DNA of 64,000 nucleotides. Source: Ruminococcus sp. UNK.MGS-30 (lineage in GTDB: Bacteria; Bacillota; Clostridia; Oscillospirales; Ruminococcaceae). The notes under the pieces were generated by a model. That model was not told the DNA's origin. It saw nothing but the letters and a program-made list of their open reading frames with translations, and searched no databases. This document shows positions 33,922 to 42,796 of this stretch, piece by piece (the stretch's first letter is position 1; each line of letters begins with the position of its first letter). Position numbers and translations under genes: made by a program. Location: positions 372,001 through 436,000 of the forward strand of contig LBCK01000001.1 of NCBI GenBank assembly GCA_000980705.1, given 5' to 3'.

Positions 33922-34766
33922 GGAAACGCCCCCTATCGTCTGCACCTCGGCAATTTTTTTCCGCAGCGCAAGCCGATTTTCTGTCCTACGCTGTTTTGCT
34001 GCTCATGCTGTCTTTCTACCTTTTATCATACAGCATAAACATAAACAAAGTATGTATAGAATGCAAACAGCAGTAAAATACTGTCTGCCGGATGCCGTTT
34101 GACAGCGGCTGCAAGGCAGCGCCCCAAAGCGCTGATACGCACTGTCAAATCGGAGTGTGTTTCCACAAAACATCTGTGAAAACACATCCCAGAGGAAATG
34201 GAAAAGTAGGAGATTCCAATGCACTCTCCCGTCGTGCGGAAGCACTGGTGAAATTGAACTGCCGTTCCTTTCTGTGCAACATCGCCGCATACGGCGCATT
34301 CCATTTCATCAGTGTTTCCCTTTCAGCGCCTGTTTCCGCCCGGTCTCTGTGCCGCCTGAAAAACCGAAACATCTCACGATAAAAAAAACACACCTTTTCA
34401 TTTCCGATACGGCGGCGTTCTTCACGCCGCTAAAAATCCCTTCACTATGGATACAATCGAGCAGCCCGAAATGTTGCACTTTTTCAAAAAGTTTTTTCGA
34501 TTTGTAGGAATGTACAAAGTTATGACTTCAATTTGTGCATATCGTACAATTTCCGTTTTCCAAAGCAGATTTGAAAAAAAGCGTTCCATTTTCCGACGAT
34601 TTATGTTATAATAGTATCAGAGTGCATTCACACAGGAATGAAACACACGCCTTTTCGGCAAAATTTCACACACAGCCATTTTTATGTGAATACACTCTGA
34701 AAAGCGAAACAGAACGGCAGTGCTGTGCATCCCTGTGCGGCATTGTCTCAACAAAGGTGGTCTTTC
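33922..34766. other. Gene-free, structured region before the flippase
   Basis: This 845-base gap has no convincing gene on either strand. Between 34098 and 34187 there are nested perfect or near-perfect stems: TTTGACAG/CTGTCAAA (34098-34105, 34142-34149), AGCGC/GCGCT (34118-34133) and GTGTGTTTCCACA with TGTGAAAACACAT (34155-34187). The open frames across it show no domain features. It may be an interspersed repeat or a structured RNA. The flippase promoter and leader lie at 34607-34701. Confidence 0.5.
34607..34701 (+). promoter_or_regulatory. Promoter -10 and hairpin leader of the flippase gene
   Basis: TATAAT at 34607-34612 (weak -35 TTCCAT 17 bases before) would start the transcript near 34619. 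The RNA then begins with AGAGTGCATTCACA, which pairs with TGTGAATACACTCT (34688-34701) with one mismatch, enclosing 51 bases that include a GCC/GGC hairpin. No known riboswitch class fits. Confidence 0.5.
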
Positions 34767-36185
34767 ATGAACAAATACAAAAAGCTGGTCTCGAACACGC
34801 TGATCTTTGCCATCGGTTCGTTCGGGTCGAAGATCCTGTTGCTGCTGCTGACACGGCTTTACACCGGAAACATCAACCCCGGCGACAACAGCACCAAGGA
34901 ACTGCTGGAACAGACAGCAAACTTTCTGATTCCCATTATCACATTTTCCATTGCGGACGCTGTCATCCGCTACGGCATCGACAAGAATTTCGACAACCGG
35001 AAGGTCTTTACCTCCGCCTGTGTCACAGAGGCATTTGGTATCGGCGTTCTGCTGCTGCTCTCACCCCTGCTGAACTTTCTGCCCTATACCGAGGGCTATG
35101 TGGTGCTGCTGGTGATCTACTGTATCACCTCCGGTTTCCGGCAGATCGCCTCACAGTTCGTGCGAGCCAGAGGGCTGGTGCGGCTCTTTGCCATGGACGG
35201 CATTCTCGCCACGCTGACCCTGTTTATCTTTAATGTTACATTTATTGCCGGATTCCATCTTGGCGTTACCGGTTTTCTGATCTCCGTCATCCTGTCCGAC
35301 CTGCTGTCGGGATTGTTCTTGTGGGGCGTCGCCGGACTGCACCGGTTCTTCCGGCTGCGGTATATGGACAAGAAGATCCTGCGCATGATGCTGCAGTTCT
35401 CCATTCCGCTGATCCCGTCCGCCCTGCTCTGGCTGGTGACCGGATTTTCCGACCGTCTGTTTGTCCGGTATATGTCCGGGCCTGCCGGTCTGGTCGGAGA
35501 AACTGCTGCCGGCATCTACGGCGTTTCCACCAAGATCCCGAATCTGATTTCCACCATCTCTACGATTTTTTTCCAGGCGTGGAATATGTCCGCCATCGAA
35601 GAGAACGACTCCAAGGACCGCAGCCGGTTCTATCATCGGGTATTCGACGCATACCAGTCGTTTATGTTTATCGCCAGCGCCGGACTCATTGTCTTTGTGC
35701 GGATCCTCTCCAACATCCTTATTGACTCCAACACGTATCCGGAATATGCCACTGCATTTACGTATACGCCGGTGCTGATCGTAGGCGTTCTTATGATGTG
35801 CTTTAACCAGTTCCTCAGCAGCGTATACTCTGCGACCCAGCACACCACCCACTCGTTCTGGACGAGCCTGGTAGCAGCCGTGGTAAACATCGTGCTGAAC
35901 ATCATCCTCATCCATATCTGGGGCATTATGGGCGCAGCCATCGCAACCTTTGCCAGCTATTTCGTCTGCTACTGCATCCGCATCGTGGATGCCCGGAAAT
36001 ATGTTCCCTTCCCGGTCAACCACGCCAAGTTTGCCGCCAACACCGCAGCCCTATTCCTGCTGGGCATTGTGGTCGTGGAGGCGCCGCCGATGTGGATCCT
36101 CATTCTGACGGTAGGATTCATCTTTATGGTACTGTACAACTTCAGCGCTGTCACCCAGACTCTGGCACGTCTGAAACGCAGATAA
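34767..36185 (+). CDS. Polysaccharide flippase (MOP superfamily)
   Basis: The 472-residue protein has about 12-14 hydrophobic segments and the polysaccharide-biosynthesis/MVF pattern: SNTLIFAIGSFGSKILLLLLT at the start, a polar intracellular loop near FVRARGLVRLFAMDG, and GVSTKIPNLISTISTIFFQAWN. It should move lipid-linked glycan precursors across the membrane. ATG at 34767 follows AAGGTGG. No glycosyltransferase gene is adjacent, so the glycan is unknown. Confidence 0.88.
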   Translation: MNKYKKLVSNTLIFAIGSFGSKILLLLLTRLYTGNINPGDNSTKELLEQTANFLIPIITFSIADAVIRYGIDKNFDNRKVFTSACVTEAFGIGVLLLLSPLLNFLPYTEGYVVLLVIYCITSGFRQIASQFVRARGLVRLFAMDGILATLTLFIFNVTFIAGFHLGVTGFLISVILSDLLSGLFLWGVAGLHRFFRLRYMDKKILRMMLQFSIPLIPSALLWLVTGFSDRLFVRYMSGPAGLVGETAAGIYGVSTKIPNLISTISTIFFQAWNMSAIEENDSKDRSRFYHRVFDAYQSFMFIASAGLIVFVRILSNILIDSNTYPEYATAFTYTPVLIVGVLMMCFNQFLSSVYSATQHTTHSFWTSLVAAVVNIVLNIILIHIWGIMGAAIATFASYFVCYCIRIVDARKYVPFPVNHAKFAANTAALFLLGIVVVEAPPMWILILTVGFIFMVLYNFSAVTQTLARLKRR

Positions 36186-36193
36186 TCTATAAA

Positions 36194-36365
36194 GGCAACA
36201 CCGCACAAAGCCCGCCTGACGGCTTTGCACGCAATCTGCTTGCTGATTTTCCGTCATATTGCACAGAAATCCCTTGACATACGACAGTATGCCTGCGAAA
36301 TTTCTATGCAATCTGCCGAAAAATCCGGCTTCGCATCTTACGCACAAGCTTTGTGCGGTGTTGCC
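36194..36365. repeat. 172-bp palindromic MITE-like element
   Basis: The ends are perfect 18-base inverted repeats (GGCAACACCGCACAAAGC and its complement). Inside, TTGCACAGAAAT pairs with ATTTCTATGCAA and CATAC with GTATG at the centre, so the whole element can fold on itself. TAAA flanks both ends, a possible target duplication. It encodes nothing. A single end recurs at 41342-41357. Confidence 0.75.
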
Positions 36366-36393
36366 TAAAATAAGTGAGAAAGGATTGATCGCT

Positions 36394-37098
36394 ATGCCAA
36401 CTCCGCATAACGCCGCCAACAAAGGCGACATCGCAAAAACTGTCCTCATGCCGGGCGATCCCCTGCGTGCAAAGTTTATCGCAGAGAATTTTCTGGATAA
36501 TGCCGTGTGTTACAACACCGTCCGTGGAATGTTCGGCTATACCGGCACTTATCACGGCGTTCCGGTCTCCGTCCAGGGCAGCGGCATGGGGATGCCTTCC
36601 ATCGGCATCTATTCCTACGAGCTGTTTCACGAATACGACGTGGACCGGATTCTCCGCATCGGCACTGCCGGCGGTGTGGCAGACCACGTACAACTGCGGG
36701 ATGTGATTCTGGGACAGGCCGCCTGCACCGACTCCAACTATGCGGCACAGTATGCGCTGCCCGGCACTTATGCGCCCATCGCCAGCTTTTCTCTGCTGGA
36801 AAAGGCGTATCAGACCGCAAAGCGCCTAGATATCCCGGTACAGGTGGGAAATCTGTTTTCCACCGATGTGTTCTACCGTGAGCCGAGTCCTCTGCCGCAG
36901 TGGGCAAAAATGGGCGTTCTCGCCACGGAAATGGAATCGGCGGCACTGTACATGAACGCTGCCGCCGCCGGGAAAGAGGCGCTGTGCATCGTGACCGTTT
37001 CCGACTGTCCGCTCCGGGGTGAATTCACCACCGCAGAAGAGCGGCAGACCTCTTTCACCGATATGATGCGACTCGCACTGGAGACCGCCTGCGCATAA
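36394..37098 (+). CDS. deoD: Purine-nucleoside phosphorylase
   Basis: The 234-residue hexameric-type enzyme splits purine nucleosides into base and ribose 1-phosphate. Features are PTPHNAANKGDIAKTVLMPGDPLRAKFIAE at the start, GSGMGMPSIGIYSYEL, RIGTAGG and TEMESAALYMNA with the catalytic-site Glu residues, then TVSDCPL near the C-terminus. ATG at 36394 follows AAAGGA; an earlier ATG at 36259 lies within the palindromic element and is rejected. Confidence 0.94.
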   Translation: MPTPHNAANKGDIAKTVLMPGDPLRAKFIAENFLDNAVCYNTVRGMFGYTGTYHGVPVSVQGSGMGMPSIGIYSYELFHEYDVDRILRIGTAGGVADHVQLRDVILGQAACTDSNYAAQYALPGTYAPIASFSLLEKAYQTAKRLDIPVQVGNLFSTDVFYREPSPLPQWAKMGVLATEMESAALYMNAAAAGKEALCIVTVSDCPLRGEFTTAEERQTSFTDMMRLALETACA

Positions 37099-37106
37099 CA
37101 GAACCG

Positions 37107-37147
37107 AAAACAGCCTGAGAATGGGAGAATTCTCAGGCTGTACTTTT
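37107..37147 (+). terminator. Terminator of deoD
   Basis: Stem CAGCCTGAGAAT / AATTCTCAGGCTG, followed by ACTTTTA, directly after deoD and before ogt. Confidence 0.75.
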
Positions 37148-37164
37148 ATCAAAGGAGCAAGCTC

Positions 37165-37653
37165 ATGCAAACCCAGATCATTTACGTTTCCCCACTGGGG
37201 AACATCCGGCTCACCGCAGAGGACGATGCGCTCATCGAGGCGGCATTTGATGTACCGGCAACGATGTCGCAGTCTAGTACACCGTTTCTGGAAAGCGTCT
37301 GTCTCTGGCTGGACGAATATTTCCAGGGAAAAGACCCGGGCGCACCGCCGGCGATCTGTCCCAAAGGCACAGAGTTCCAGCTGCGCATCTGGCGGCTGGC
37401 ACAGCAGATCCCGTTCGGCTATACGGCGACCTATGGCACGCTGGCAAAAGAGGCGGCACGGGAAATGGGCATCCCGAAGATGTCTGCCCAGGCGGTGGGC
37501 GGCGCAATGAAACGAAATCCCATTGCCATTCTGATTCCCTGTCACCGGGTAGTCGGGGCAAATGGAAAGCTGGGCGGCTATTTCGGAAATGACCGCCGGA
37601 AAATCGACCTGCTGACGCTGGAAGGGCAGGATATGCGTGGATTTTCCAAATAA
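37165..37653 (+). CDS. ogt: Methylated-DNA--protein-cysteine methyltransferase
   Basis: The 162-residue suicide repair enzyme removes O6-methyl groups from guanine. The C-terminal domain holds PFGYTATYGTLA, the DNA-binding MSAQAVGGAMKRNP helix and the active-site motif IPCHRVVG with the acceptor cysteine, then GGYFGNDRRK. ATG at 37165 follows AAAGGAG. Confidence 0.95.
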   Translation: MQTQIIYVSPLGNIRLTAEDDALIEAAFDVPATMSQSSTPFLESVCLWLDEYFQGKDPGAPPAICPKGTEFQLRIWRLAQQIPFGYTATYGTLAKEAAREMGIPKMSAQAVGGAMKRNPIAILIPCHRVVGANGKLGGYFGNDRRKIDLLTLEGQDMRGFSK

Positions 37654-38283
37654 GAAATGCACGCAAATACACGTAAACACACTGCCAATCGTGTGATACA
37701 TTGCCGTACGGAATAAGGGTAGGCGAGGAGCTTTTCTTTTTTTGCTTCTTTTTTTCTTTTTAGCAAAGAAAAAAAGAAGAGTTGCTTTTTGAATCCCCCT
37801 GTCAGCTACGCTGACATCCCCCTTTTCAAGGGAGACAAGATAACTCCTCTGCCCTGTCGGGCATCTCCTCTAAAAGAGGAGACTATTTTTGCTGCAAACG
37901 CTATGAAAATAACAAAAGCCACACCCAAAACAAACATTCAGAAAGCCTGCGCTGCAAGTACAGAAAAAGGCAAACAAAAGCGTTTGCGCAGCCAGAGGCG
38001 GACAGCGAGGAACGAGCGATTCCGCCGGACAGGTTTGAAGAGTCAAGCCTAGGACAGCGTTTTTCAAAATGAAAAAGGATTGACGAGCGAACAATGTTCG
38101 CCCCTACAGTATGCCCTTTCAAAATGGGAAGACTGACTCCTCTGCCCTGTCGGGCATCTCGTACTGAGCGGTCCCTTTTGTCACCTACGGTGACATTTCC
38201 CCACCCCGTGGGGAATCGTCTCTAAAAGAGGAGACTTTTTTGAATTGCAAACGCCTAAAAACGAACCATGCTTGCCGCAGACC
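37654..38283. repeat. REP-like hairpin modules, gene-free
   Basis: This 630-base stretch has no gene. It holds a perfect 15-bp polypyrimidine/polypurine hairpin (CTTCTTTTTTTCTTT / AAAGAAAAAAAGAAG, 37745-37779), a module with TGTCAGC-TAC-GCTGACA (37800-37816) followed by CTCCTCTGCCCTGTCGGGC and TCTAAAAGAGGAGA, and a second, altered copy of that module (38134-38235). Related pieces occur near 49920-50085 and 56247-56305. Confidence 0.7.
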
Positions 38284-40494
38284 TTACTCTTCTTCCTCCT
38301 CTTCCTCGTCATCATACTCCGGCTCGTCCCCGAAGTCATCCTCCTCGAACTCTTCAAAGAAAAATTCAGACAGCAGTTCCTTGGCATCGTAGTTGCCACG
38401 TTGTGCCGCCTGGTGCAGCCAGTACTGTGCCATTTCGTCATCCTGGTCTACACCGGTTCCGTTCATGTAGCAGTAGCCCAGCATATACTGCGCTCCGTCA
38501 TGTCCACGCTCGGCAGCCTTTTCGAACCAGTCCACAGCGTCCTCGTCATCCTCGCTGTCGTCGCCTACATAATAGCACACACCGATCATATACTGTGCGT
38601 TTTCATTATCCTGTTTTGCCGCCTTGTAAAACCATTGCAGGGCGGTTTCTTTGTCCTCTTCCTCGTCGAAATAGTATGTACCGATGGCACACTGAGCATC
38701 CGAAAGTCCCAGCGCCGCCGCTCGTTCAAACCAGTCCAGGGCTGTGTCGATATCCTCATCGACACCCTCACCGTCCTGGTAGCAAGTGCCAAGGGCAAAC
38801 TGCGCATAGGCGTTGTTCTGCTTTGCCGATTTTTCCAGCCAATATACCGCCTCTTCGGAATCCGGCTTGACGCCGCTGCCGAACCGGTAGCACGTACCCA
38901 GCTGAAACTGTGCCTCTGCATCTCCGGCATCTGCCGCCTCCCGGAACAGCCGCAGCGCATACTTCGTATCACGCTTGACGCCGTTACCGTCCAGGTAACA
39001 GATGCCCAGCTGGCATTTCGACGGGATGTCGCCCTGTTCTGCGGCTTTCTGAAACCAGTAGACCGCCTGGCTGTCCTCTGTCTCTGAGGTCACTTCCTGG
39101 TAGTACAGGCACATTCCCAGGGCATACTGGGCATCCCGGTAATCCTGCTTTGCCGCCTTTTCCAGCCACTCCTGCGCCAGCTTTTCATCCTGGGGCAGTC
39201 CCCTGCCGAAGTGATAACAAGTCCCCAGCAGATACTGCGCAATAGGAACGCCCTGCTCCGCAGATTTCTGATACCATTCCACCGCTTTTTTCTCGTCCAG
39301 TTCCGTGCCGAGGCCATTGAAATAACAGTCACCCAGATTGTATGCCGCAGCGGCGTGTCCGTCTGCCGCCGCCTTTTGAAACAGCTCGAATGCCTTTTTC
39401 TGATCCTGTGCCACACCGGTACCGTCCATATAACAGCGCCCCAGCATATTGACTGCCTCCGCATTGCCGGACTGCGCCGCCTTTTCAAAGACGGAAAACG
39501 CCTTTTCCGCATCCTCCGGCACGCCGTCGCCGGACAGATAGCAAAGTCCCAGCTGGAGCATGGCTTCTTCATTGCCCTGCGCTGCACTGCGGCTCAGCAA
39601 CTGTACCGCCTGTTCCGCATCCTTTTTCATGCGCTCTCCGTTCAGCAGGAGCATTCCCACGGCAAACTGTGCCTCCGCAGAGCCGGCCGCTGCGCCCTTT
39701 TCCAGGTAATAGCGAGCCTTTGTGAAATCCTCTGCCACGCCATGCCCCTGGAAATAGCAGTCGCCCAGATGGAACAGTCCGGACGGCAATTCCTGTTCCG
39801 CCGCCTTTTCCAGCCACTGGATGCCTGCGGTTTCGTCTGTCTCTGTTCCCGTTCCGTAAATGCAGCACATTCCGGTGAAGTCCTGTGCGTCAGCCAGTCC
39901 TGCCTCCGCCGCACGGCTCACCCAGGAAAAGCCCTCTTCCCGGTTTGCCTCTGTTCCCACGCCAAAGTACAGGCAGCGTCCCAATTCATACTCCGCCTTT
40001 GCCACGCCGCTCAGCGCCGCCGCCTGGAGCAGCAGAAAGCCACGCTTTTCCGCATCCGTACCCTCTCCCGGCAGATTCAGCAGGTGCATTCCCAGAAAGT
40101 ATTCCGCATCATGGTCGTGCTGTTCCACTGCCAGTTCCAGCAGCCGGAGACCTTCTGCCTCATCCTCTTCCACCCCGTCCATGCCGCCGTGCAGATGATA
40201 CACGCCCAGCAAAAACTGCGCCTCGTGATAGCCCTGCGCCGCAGAGCGTTCCAGCCATTCCAGCGCCTGTTCACCATCCGGTTCTGTTCCGATGCCGTCC
40301 CGCAGGCACATGGCTGTGATAAACTGCGCATTGGCATAGCCCTGTTCCGCCATCATCCGAAACCAGGCATACCCGGATTCCTGTGCAGACGCATCTCCTT
40401 CTTCCACCTGCTCCAGGTGACGGTTATAGTTCTCCGGATTCATGATGTTCGCCGGATCTGTTTTCCGGAATCGTCCCAAAAATTGCTTTTTCAT
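38284..40494 (-). CDS. Sel1-like tandem-repeat protein
   Basis: The 736-residue protein is built of about 17 Sel1-like repeats of 36-37 residues (pattern AEAQFxLGxCYxxGxGVxxDxxxAxxWxxKAA), a helical solenoid used for protein-protein contacts. It has no signal peptide or membrane segment. It ends with an acidic tail of about 25 residues, nearly all Asp and Glu. ATG at 40494 follows AAAGGGGG. It is monocistronic with a consensus promoter. Confidence 0.9.
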   Translation of the reverse strand: MKKQFLGRFRKTDPANIMNPENYNRHLEQVEEGDASAQESGYAWFRMMAEQGYANAQFITAMCLRDGIGTEPDGEQALEWLERSAAQGYHEAQFLLGVYHLHGGMDGVEEDEAEGLRLLELAVEQHDHDAEYFLGMHLLNLPGEGTDAEKRGFLLLQAAALSGVAKAEYELGRCLYFGVGTEANREEGFSWVSRAAEAGLADAQDFTGMCCIYGTGTETDETAGIQWLEKAAEQELPSGLFHLGDCYFQGHGVAEDFTKARYYLEKGAAAGSAEAQFAVGMLLLNGERMKKDAEQAVQLLSRSAAQGNEEAMLQLGLCYLSGDGVPEDAEKAFSVFEKAAQSGNAEAVNMLGRCYMDGTGVAQDQKKAFELFQKAAADGHAAAAYNLGDCYFNGLGTELDEKKAVEWYQKSAEQGVPIAQYLLGTCYHFGRGLPQDEKLAQEWLEKAAKQDYRDAQYALGMCLYYQEVTSETEDSQAVYWFQKAAEQGDIPSKCQLGICYLDGNGVKRDTKYALRLFREAADAGDAEAQFQLGTCYRFGSGVKPDSEEAVYWLEKSAKQNNAYAQFALGTCYQDGEGVDEDIDTALDWFERAAALGLSDAQCAIGTYYFDEEEDKETALQWFYKAAKQDNENAQYMIGVCYYVGDDSEDDEDAVDWFEKAAERGHDGAQYMLGYCYMNGTGVDQDDEMAQYWLHQAAQRGNYDAKELLSEFFFEEFEEDDFGDEPEYDDEEEEEEE

Positions 40495-40538
40495 CAAAAA
40501 TCCCCCTTTCTCATTCTGCTGTTTTTGTCGTGATACTT

Positions 40539-40567
40539 ATTATAAAGCAAAATGCGCCTGGTGTCAA
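40539..40567 (-). promoter_or_regulatory. Sigma-A promoter of the Sel1 gene
   Basis: TTGACA and TATAAT with a 17-base spacer on the minus strand, 45 bp upstream of the gene. Confidence 0.85.
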
Positions 40568-40690
40568 GTAAACGCCGGTTTTTGGCGCAAAAATCAACGG
40601 GAAAGTTCCCCTTAAAAAACGGTTTGCATGGGTTTCTACAAGGTGCATTATCTCTTTCATCAGATTTATATGTTAACTTTTTGTAACTAG

Positions 40691-40732
40691 TTGAGAATCA
40701 GTCTTGACAATCAATTTTTCCTGTGCTATAAT
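40691..40732 (+). promoter_or_regulatory. Rubrerythrin promoter with direct repeat
   Basis: TTGACA (40704-40709) and TATAAT (40727-40732) have a 17-base spacer. The -35 lies inside the second of two direct repeats, TTGAGAATCA (40691-40700) and TTGACAATCA (40704-40713), a possible regulator site. Confidence 0.7.
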
Positions 40733-40791
40733 AAGGACAAGCAAAGGGAGATTGGATCCCATGCAAAAATTACTTTATGGAGGTAGTACTC

Positions 40792-41340
40792 ATGAAAAAG
40801 TTTGTATGTTCAGTTTGTGGTTATGTATACGAGGGCGAGGCTGCACCGGCAGCATGTCCTCTCTGCGGTGCGCCGGCAGACAAGTTCGTGGAGCAGAAAG
40901 AAGAGAATCTGGCATGGGCTGACCAGCACGTTGTCGGCGTAGCACAGGGCGCAGACGAAGAGATTATCCAGGGTCTGCGTGAGAACTTCAACGGCGAATG
41001 CTCCGAGGTCGGTATGTACCTGGCAATGGCACGTGTTGCGTTCCGTGAGGGCTACCCGGAGATCGGTCTGTACTGGGAAAAGGCTGCTTACGAAGAGGCT
41101 GAACACGCTGCAAAGTTTGCAGAGATGCTGGGCGAAGTTGTTACCGACTCCACCAAGAAGAATCTGGAAATGCGTGTTGCCGCTGAAAACGGTGCCTGCG
41201 CAGGCAAGAAGGCTCTGGCAGCAAAGGCAAAGCAGCTGAACCTGGATGCCATCCACGACACGGTACACGAAATGGCAAAGGACGAGGCAAGACACGGCTG
41301 TGCATTTGCCGGTTTCCTGAAGCGTTACTTCAACGACTAA
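40792..41340 (+). CDS. Rubrerythrin (N-terminal rubredoxin type)
   Basis: The 182-residue peroxidase has a rubredoxin-like domain first ([13 protein letters not shown] and ACPLCGAP; four Cys for iron) and then a four-helix diiron domain with ExxH-type ligands ([39 protein letters not shown]). This reversed order is common in anaerobic Clostridia, where the protein reduces hydrogen peroxide. ATG at 40792 follows GGAGG. Confidence 0.95.
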   Translation: MKKFVCSVCGYVYEGEAAPAACPLCGAPADKFVEQKEENLAWADQHVVGVAQGADEEIIQGLRENFNGECSEVGMYLAMARVAFREGYPEIGLYWEKAAYEEAEHAAKFAEMLGEVVTDSTKKNLEMRVAAENGACAGKKALAAKAKQLNLDAIHDTVHEMAKDEARHGCAFAGFLKRYFND

Positions 41341-41341
41341 G

Positions 41342-41357
41342 TTTGTGCGGTGTTGCC
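41342..41357. repeat. Solo end of the palindromic element
   Basis: TTTGTGCGGTGTTGCC matches 16 of 18 terminal bases of the element at 36194-36365. It begins two bases after the rubrerythrin stop; no second end is nearby. Confidence 0.6.
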
Positions 41358-41362
41358 TATAA

Positions 41363-41414
41363 ATGAAAAGCGGACTGTTTCGGAAGAGGTTCTGAAACAG
41401 TCCGTTTTTTGCTT
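41363..41414 (+). terminator. Terminator of the rubrerythrin gene
   Basis: Stem GCGGACTGTTTC / GAAACAGTCCG with a six-T tail. It may also serve the convergent LRR gene. Confidence 0.85.
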
Positions 41415-41436
41415 ATAATGTAAAAATTTCCAGATT

Positions 41437-42681
41437 CTACCCGCAAATATCCGCCCATTCCGTCGGAATCCCAACGCTGTTCCGGGCGATATACAGCATG
41501 GTATAAAACACATCAGTGGAATCCACTATACCATTGCCGTCCACATCTGCCGCCTGTTCCTGGGCAGCCGTCCAGCCGGATTCCAGTCCCACGCCACGCT
41601 GTGCAATTCCCAGCATGAGATAAAACACATCCGTAGAATCCACCTTTCCGCTGTTGTCCATGTCCCCCAGGTTCAGCATCGCCGGGGTATCGTAGTGAAT
41701 CACTGCACCGTCCAGCCCGTCATTGTCGTCGCCGATGGGCAGCGCATTCCATTCCGACTCAGACAAGACAGTATAAACGTCAGTTAGCTGCGTGCTTAGC
41801 GAAAAGGCACTCTGACTAATTTCCGTCAGCTGTCCCTTGAGCGTGACCTTTTCCAAACTGAGACAATTGGCAAGCACATACGCCGGAATAGTGGTGACAC
41901 CGGCGGGAAATGTGATCTCACGCAGCGCCGTGCAGTCATAAAATGCCCTTTTGTCGATTCTTGTCACACTGTCCGGAATCTCCACCTTTTCCAGGCTGTG
42001 GCACTGCCAGAATGCCGATGCGCCGATGGTTTGCAGGCTTTCCGGCAGAATGACCTCTTTGATCTTCAGATTCACCATAAATGCCGCATCACAGATCTCT
42101 GTAACGCCCTCCGGAATCACCAGCGTCTCATCCGTACATTTTTCACCGTCTATCACAATATGGTTGACCTGCACCAGCGGATCTTCCGCCTGGCGCTCCT
42201 CCAGCCAGGGCGTTTGGAAAAACACGCTGTTCCCGATATTCCGGACAGTTCCCGGAATCGTGATCTCTGACAGGCTGGCACACGACATGAAACAGCCGCT
42301 GCCGATGGTAAGCAGATACTTGGGTAGCTGCACATGATTCAGCTTGGAACAGCCATAGAACGCACGTGATCCCAGCGCACGCACCGTATCCGGGATCGTG
42401 ACATCGGTCAGTTCTGTGCGGCTGTAAAATGCGTTTTCTGCGATTTGCAGCACCGGCTTGCCTTCGATCTCTTCGGGGATCGTCACGCTGACGGCGCTCT
42501 TCTCACAGGAGGTAATAATGGCACGGTCAGAGGTGAGGGTGTATTTCAGTTCTCCGTAAGTGCTGGTGTTTTCTGCCGCAGCGGCACAGATCTCCGGCAC
42601 AGCCGAAATTGCCGCCGGGCTGACAGAAAGCGCCAGCATTCCTGCTGTCAGGAATGTGCAAAGTTTTTTCCAAAGCTGCAT
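41437..42681 (-). CDS. Secreted BspA-type LRR protein with dockerin
   Basis: The 414-residue protein has a signal peptide (1-36), BspA-type LRR_5 repeats (about 50-320; TVRALGSRAFYGCSKLNHV and similar) and a C-terminal dockerin (DMDNSGKVDSTD, DVDGNGIVDSTD) joined without a long Thr linker. One repeat is interrupted by WLEERQAEDPLVQVNHIVID, an insertion also found in the genes at 52636 and 53764. ATG at 42681 follows AAAGGA at long spacing. Confidence 0.88.
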   Translation of the reverse strand: MQLWKKLCTFLTAGMLALSVSPAAISAVPEICAAAAENTSTYGELKYTLTSDRAIITSCEKSAVSVTIPEEIEGKPVLQIAENAFYSRTELTDVTIPDTVRALGSRAFYGCSKLNHVQLPKYLLTIGSGCFMSCASLSEITIPGTVRNIGNSVFFQTPWLEERQAEDPLVQVNHIVIDGEKCTDETLVIPEGVTEICDAAFMVNLKIKEVILPESLQTIGASAFWQCHSLEKVEIPDSVTRIDKRAFYDCTALREITFPAGVTTIPAYVLANCLSLEKVTLKGQLTEISQSAFSLSTQLTDVYTVLSESEWNALPIGDDNDGLDGAVIHYDTPAMLNLGDMDNSGKVDSTDVFYLMLGIAQRGVGLESGWTAAQEQAADVDGNGIVDSTDVFYTMLYIARNSVGIPTEWADICG

Positions 42682-42706
42682 GATATCCAAATTCCTTTCC
42701 ATGCAC

Positions 42707-42748
42707 AAAAAGGCAATGCCGCATCCGTCCTGCAATGCAGCATTGCCT
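42707..42748 (-). terminator. Terminator after the 43-aa ORF
   Basis: GGCAATGC and GCATTGCC enclose a 20-base loop and are followed by five T in minus-strand sense. It separates the small ORF from the LRR gene. Confidence 0.7.
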
Positions 42749-42796
42749 CTGTTGTATCATTTTCAAGTCAGTATTTCCGAGGAAACGCTCCCCGGT

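Noticed and set aside
34026..34393. Small frames on both strands before the flippase
   Set aside because: No ribosome-binding site, no domain pattern, and the DNA is dominated by stem-loops. Treated as non-coding structure.
36259..36393. Upstream start for deoD
   Set aside because: The added 45 codons lie inside the palindromic element and are not part of the enzyme family.
39211..40533. 440-codon plus-strand frame across the Sel1 gene
   Set aside because: Shadow of the Sel1-repeat gene; its internal repeats only mirror the Sel1 repeats.
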